Position numbers and translations under genes: made by a program. Positions 47,637-48,103 of a stretch of DNA of 48,103 nt are shown here, piece after piece. The stretch's first letter is position 1. Every line of letters starts with the position of its first letter. This stretch comes from JAFAGX01 sp035623255 (GTDB lineage: Bacteria; Acidobacteriota; Terriglobia; Terriglobales; Acidobacteriaceae), in the NCBI GenBank assembly GCA_035623255.1, contig DASPTU010000107.1, forward strand, positions 1-48,103, given 5' to 3'. Under the pieces are notes generated by a model, which worked only from the letters and a program-made list of their open reading frames with translations, ran no database searches and was not told where the DNA came from.

Positions 47637-48027
47637 ATGGCCGACCTAAACCAACAGTTTATCGCGCTGATACAGGAGCTAAGCACGAAATTCGATGCGC
47701 TCCTTGGTGTCTTACGGGGAGTTCAAGAAGGCCTTAATGAACAAACCAAGGCTATAGATGTAGCTGCACAATCCCAAAAAAAAGAGGAACACGCCACACC
47801 AGCTTTTACGGAACTTCGCTTTCCCCGCTCCATATCCACAAAGGACTAAACTCGACAAGAAAGACGAGGAGCCATTTGAATGGCTCAAATTGTGGGTTGA
47901 GATTGCCGGTTTGTTGGTTGTCATCGCTTATGCTGGAGCTACGTTCCTGCAACTTAGGTTCATAACGGGATGGATCAACTGTCTCCGGAGCCGGTTGATA
48001 TCGAAGCCGTACGACGCAAGATCGTGA
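47637..48027 (+). pseudogene. Coiled-coil membrane protein gene, probably frameshifted
   Basis: Frame 1 (47637-47849, 70 residues) encodes a helical segment (DLNQQFIALIQELSTKFDALLGVLRGV) and ELRFP, then stops. The +1 frame continues openly to 48027 with KLDKKDEEPFEWLKLWVEIAG and a membrane helix (LLVVIAYAGATFLQ). Together they match the layout of small coiled-coil-plus-anchor proteins common in mobile regions, so one base appears gained or lost between about 47820 and 47850. A run of eight A lies earlier at 47776-47783. Sequencing error, a true pseudogene, or separate genes are all possible. No ribosome site is visible. Confidence 0.45.
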
Positions 48028-48103
48028 GAGTGGTGGTCGGCCGGGCAGTCGAGTTGGTGGACGACGCCATCGCACACGTTAAGAACGGAAACGTTCAGGC
48101 GAT
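47970..48103 (+). CDS. Partial gene at the window end, unknown
   Basis: ATG at 47970 opens a frame that runs off the window after 44 codons: MDQLSPEPVDIEAVRRKIVR, then VVVGRAVELVDDAIAHVKNG and NVQA. Helical and charged. It overlaps the end of the preceding frameshifted frame. Similar short proteins occur near phage packaging genes, from memory only. Incomplete, so the product is unassigned. Confidence 0.5.
   Translation, partial: MDQLSPEPVDIEAVRRKIVRVVVGRAVELVDDAIAHVKNGNVQA

Noticed and set aside
47468..47737. 89-codon plus-strand frame after the transposase
   Set aside because: Composition is not protein-like and the opposite strand holds the better-supported 57-codon gene.

Overview
The window looks like a chromosomal segment from an acidobacterium of the Terriglobia type. 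This is inferred from a TonB-dependent receptor with an N-terminal carboxypeptidase-regulatory-like domain, the mix of small secreted proteins, frequent TTG/GTG starts, and short degenerate intergenic repeats ending in CTCAGGATGAC. No rRNA, tRNA or CRISPR array was seen. Most genes are single-copy housekeeping genes in short operons with good Shine-Dalgarno sites.

Left part (1-12.5 kb). A perfect 13-bp tandem array of ten units at the window edge abuts glmS, preceded by purS and a small hypothetical gene. On the plus strand follow a sigma-54 enhancer-binding protein (PAS-GAF-AAA+-Fis) and an FNR-like Crp-family regulator with four candidate Fe-S cysteines. Between them lie a well-spaced -24/-12 sigma-54 promoter and an upstream dyad, so the first regulator probably activates the second. 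Leftward genes follow: a TonB receptor, a small His/Cys secreted protein, an orphan LytTR response regulator, a DUF4412-like secreted protein and a thiolase.

Centre (12.5-42.3 kb). Genes for translation, nucleotide, cofactor and central metabolism: rlmB with a zinc-site-less M1-peptidase-like protein, a beta-CASP nuclease, a DinB-like protein, trpD, sucCD-ndk, a 4-OT-like tautomerase, purA with an ABM monooxygenase, mutM, a ROK kinase, and the leftward run S2P protease-trpS-scpA-scpB-rluB-hisC. Then come a cupredoxin-like secreted protein, an M13 peptidase, thiC, a lysozyme-like lipoprotein, citrate synthase, an FMN flavoprotein, a quinone oxidoreductase and an MltD-like LysM transglycosylase.

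Right part (42.3-48.1 kb). A histone-H1-like protein with an acidic head and a Lys-rich tail, a small conserved-looking gene, and a divergent VOC/MarR pair sharing a perfect operator. From 44.3 kb the content looks accessory, possibly prophage-like. It holds an S24-type repressor with the catalytic Lys missing and an operator at its promoter, a 66-codon gene behind an 8-bp dyad and ahead of a strong terminator, a zinc-ribbon/sigma-region-4-like gene pair, and an ISXO2/IS1595-type transposase with an apparently leaderless promoter. Next come a 57-codon minus-strand gene that shares stop-codon bases with the transposase and starts head-to-head with a coiled-coil gene, a frameshifted membrane segment, and a partial gene running off the window. 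This island is the best place to look for something undescribed.
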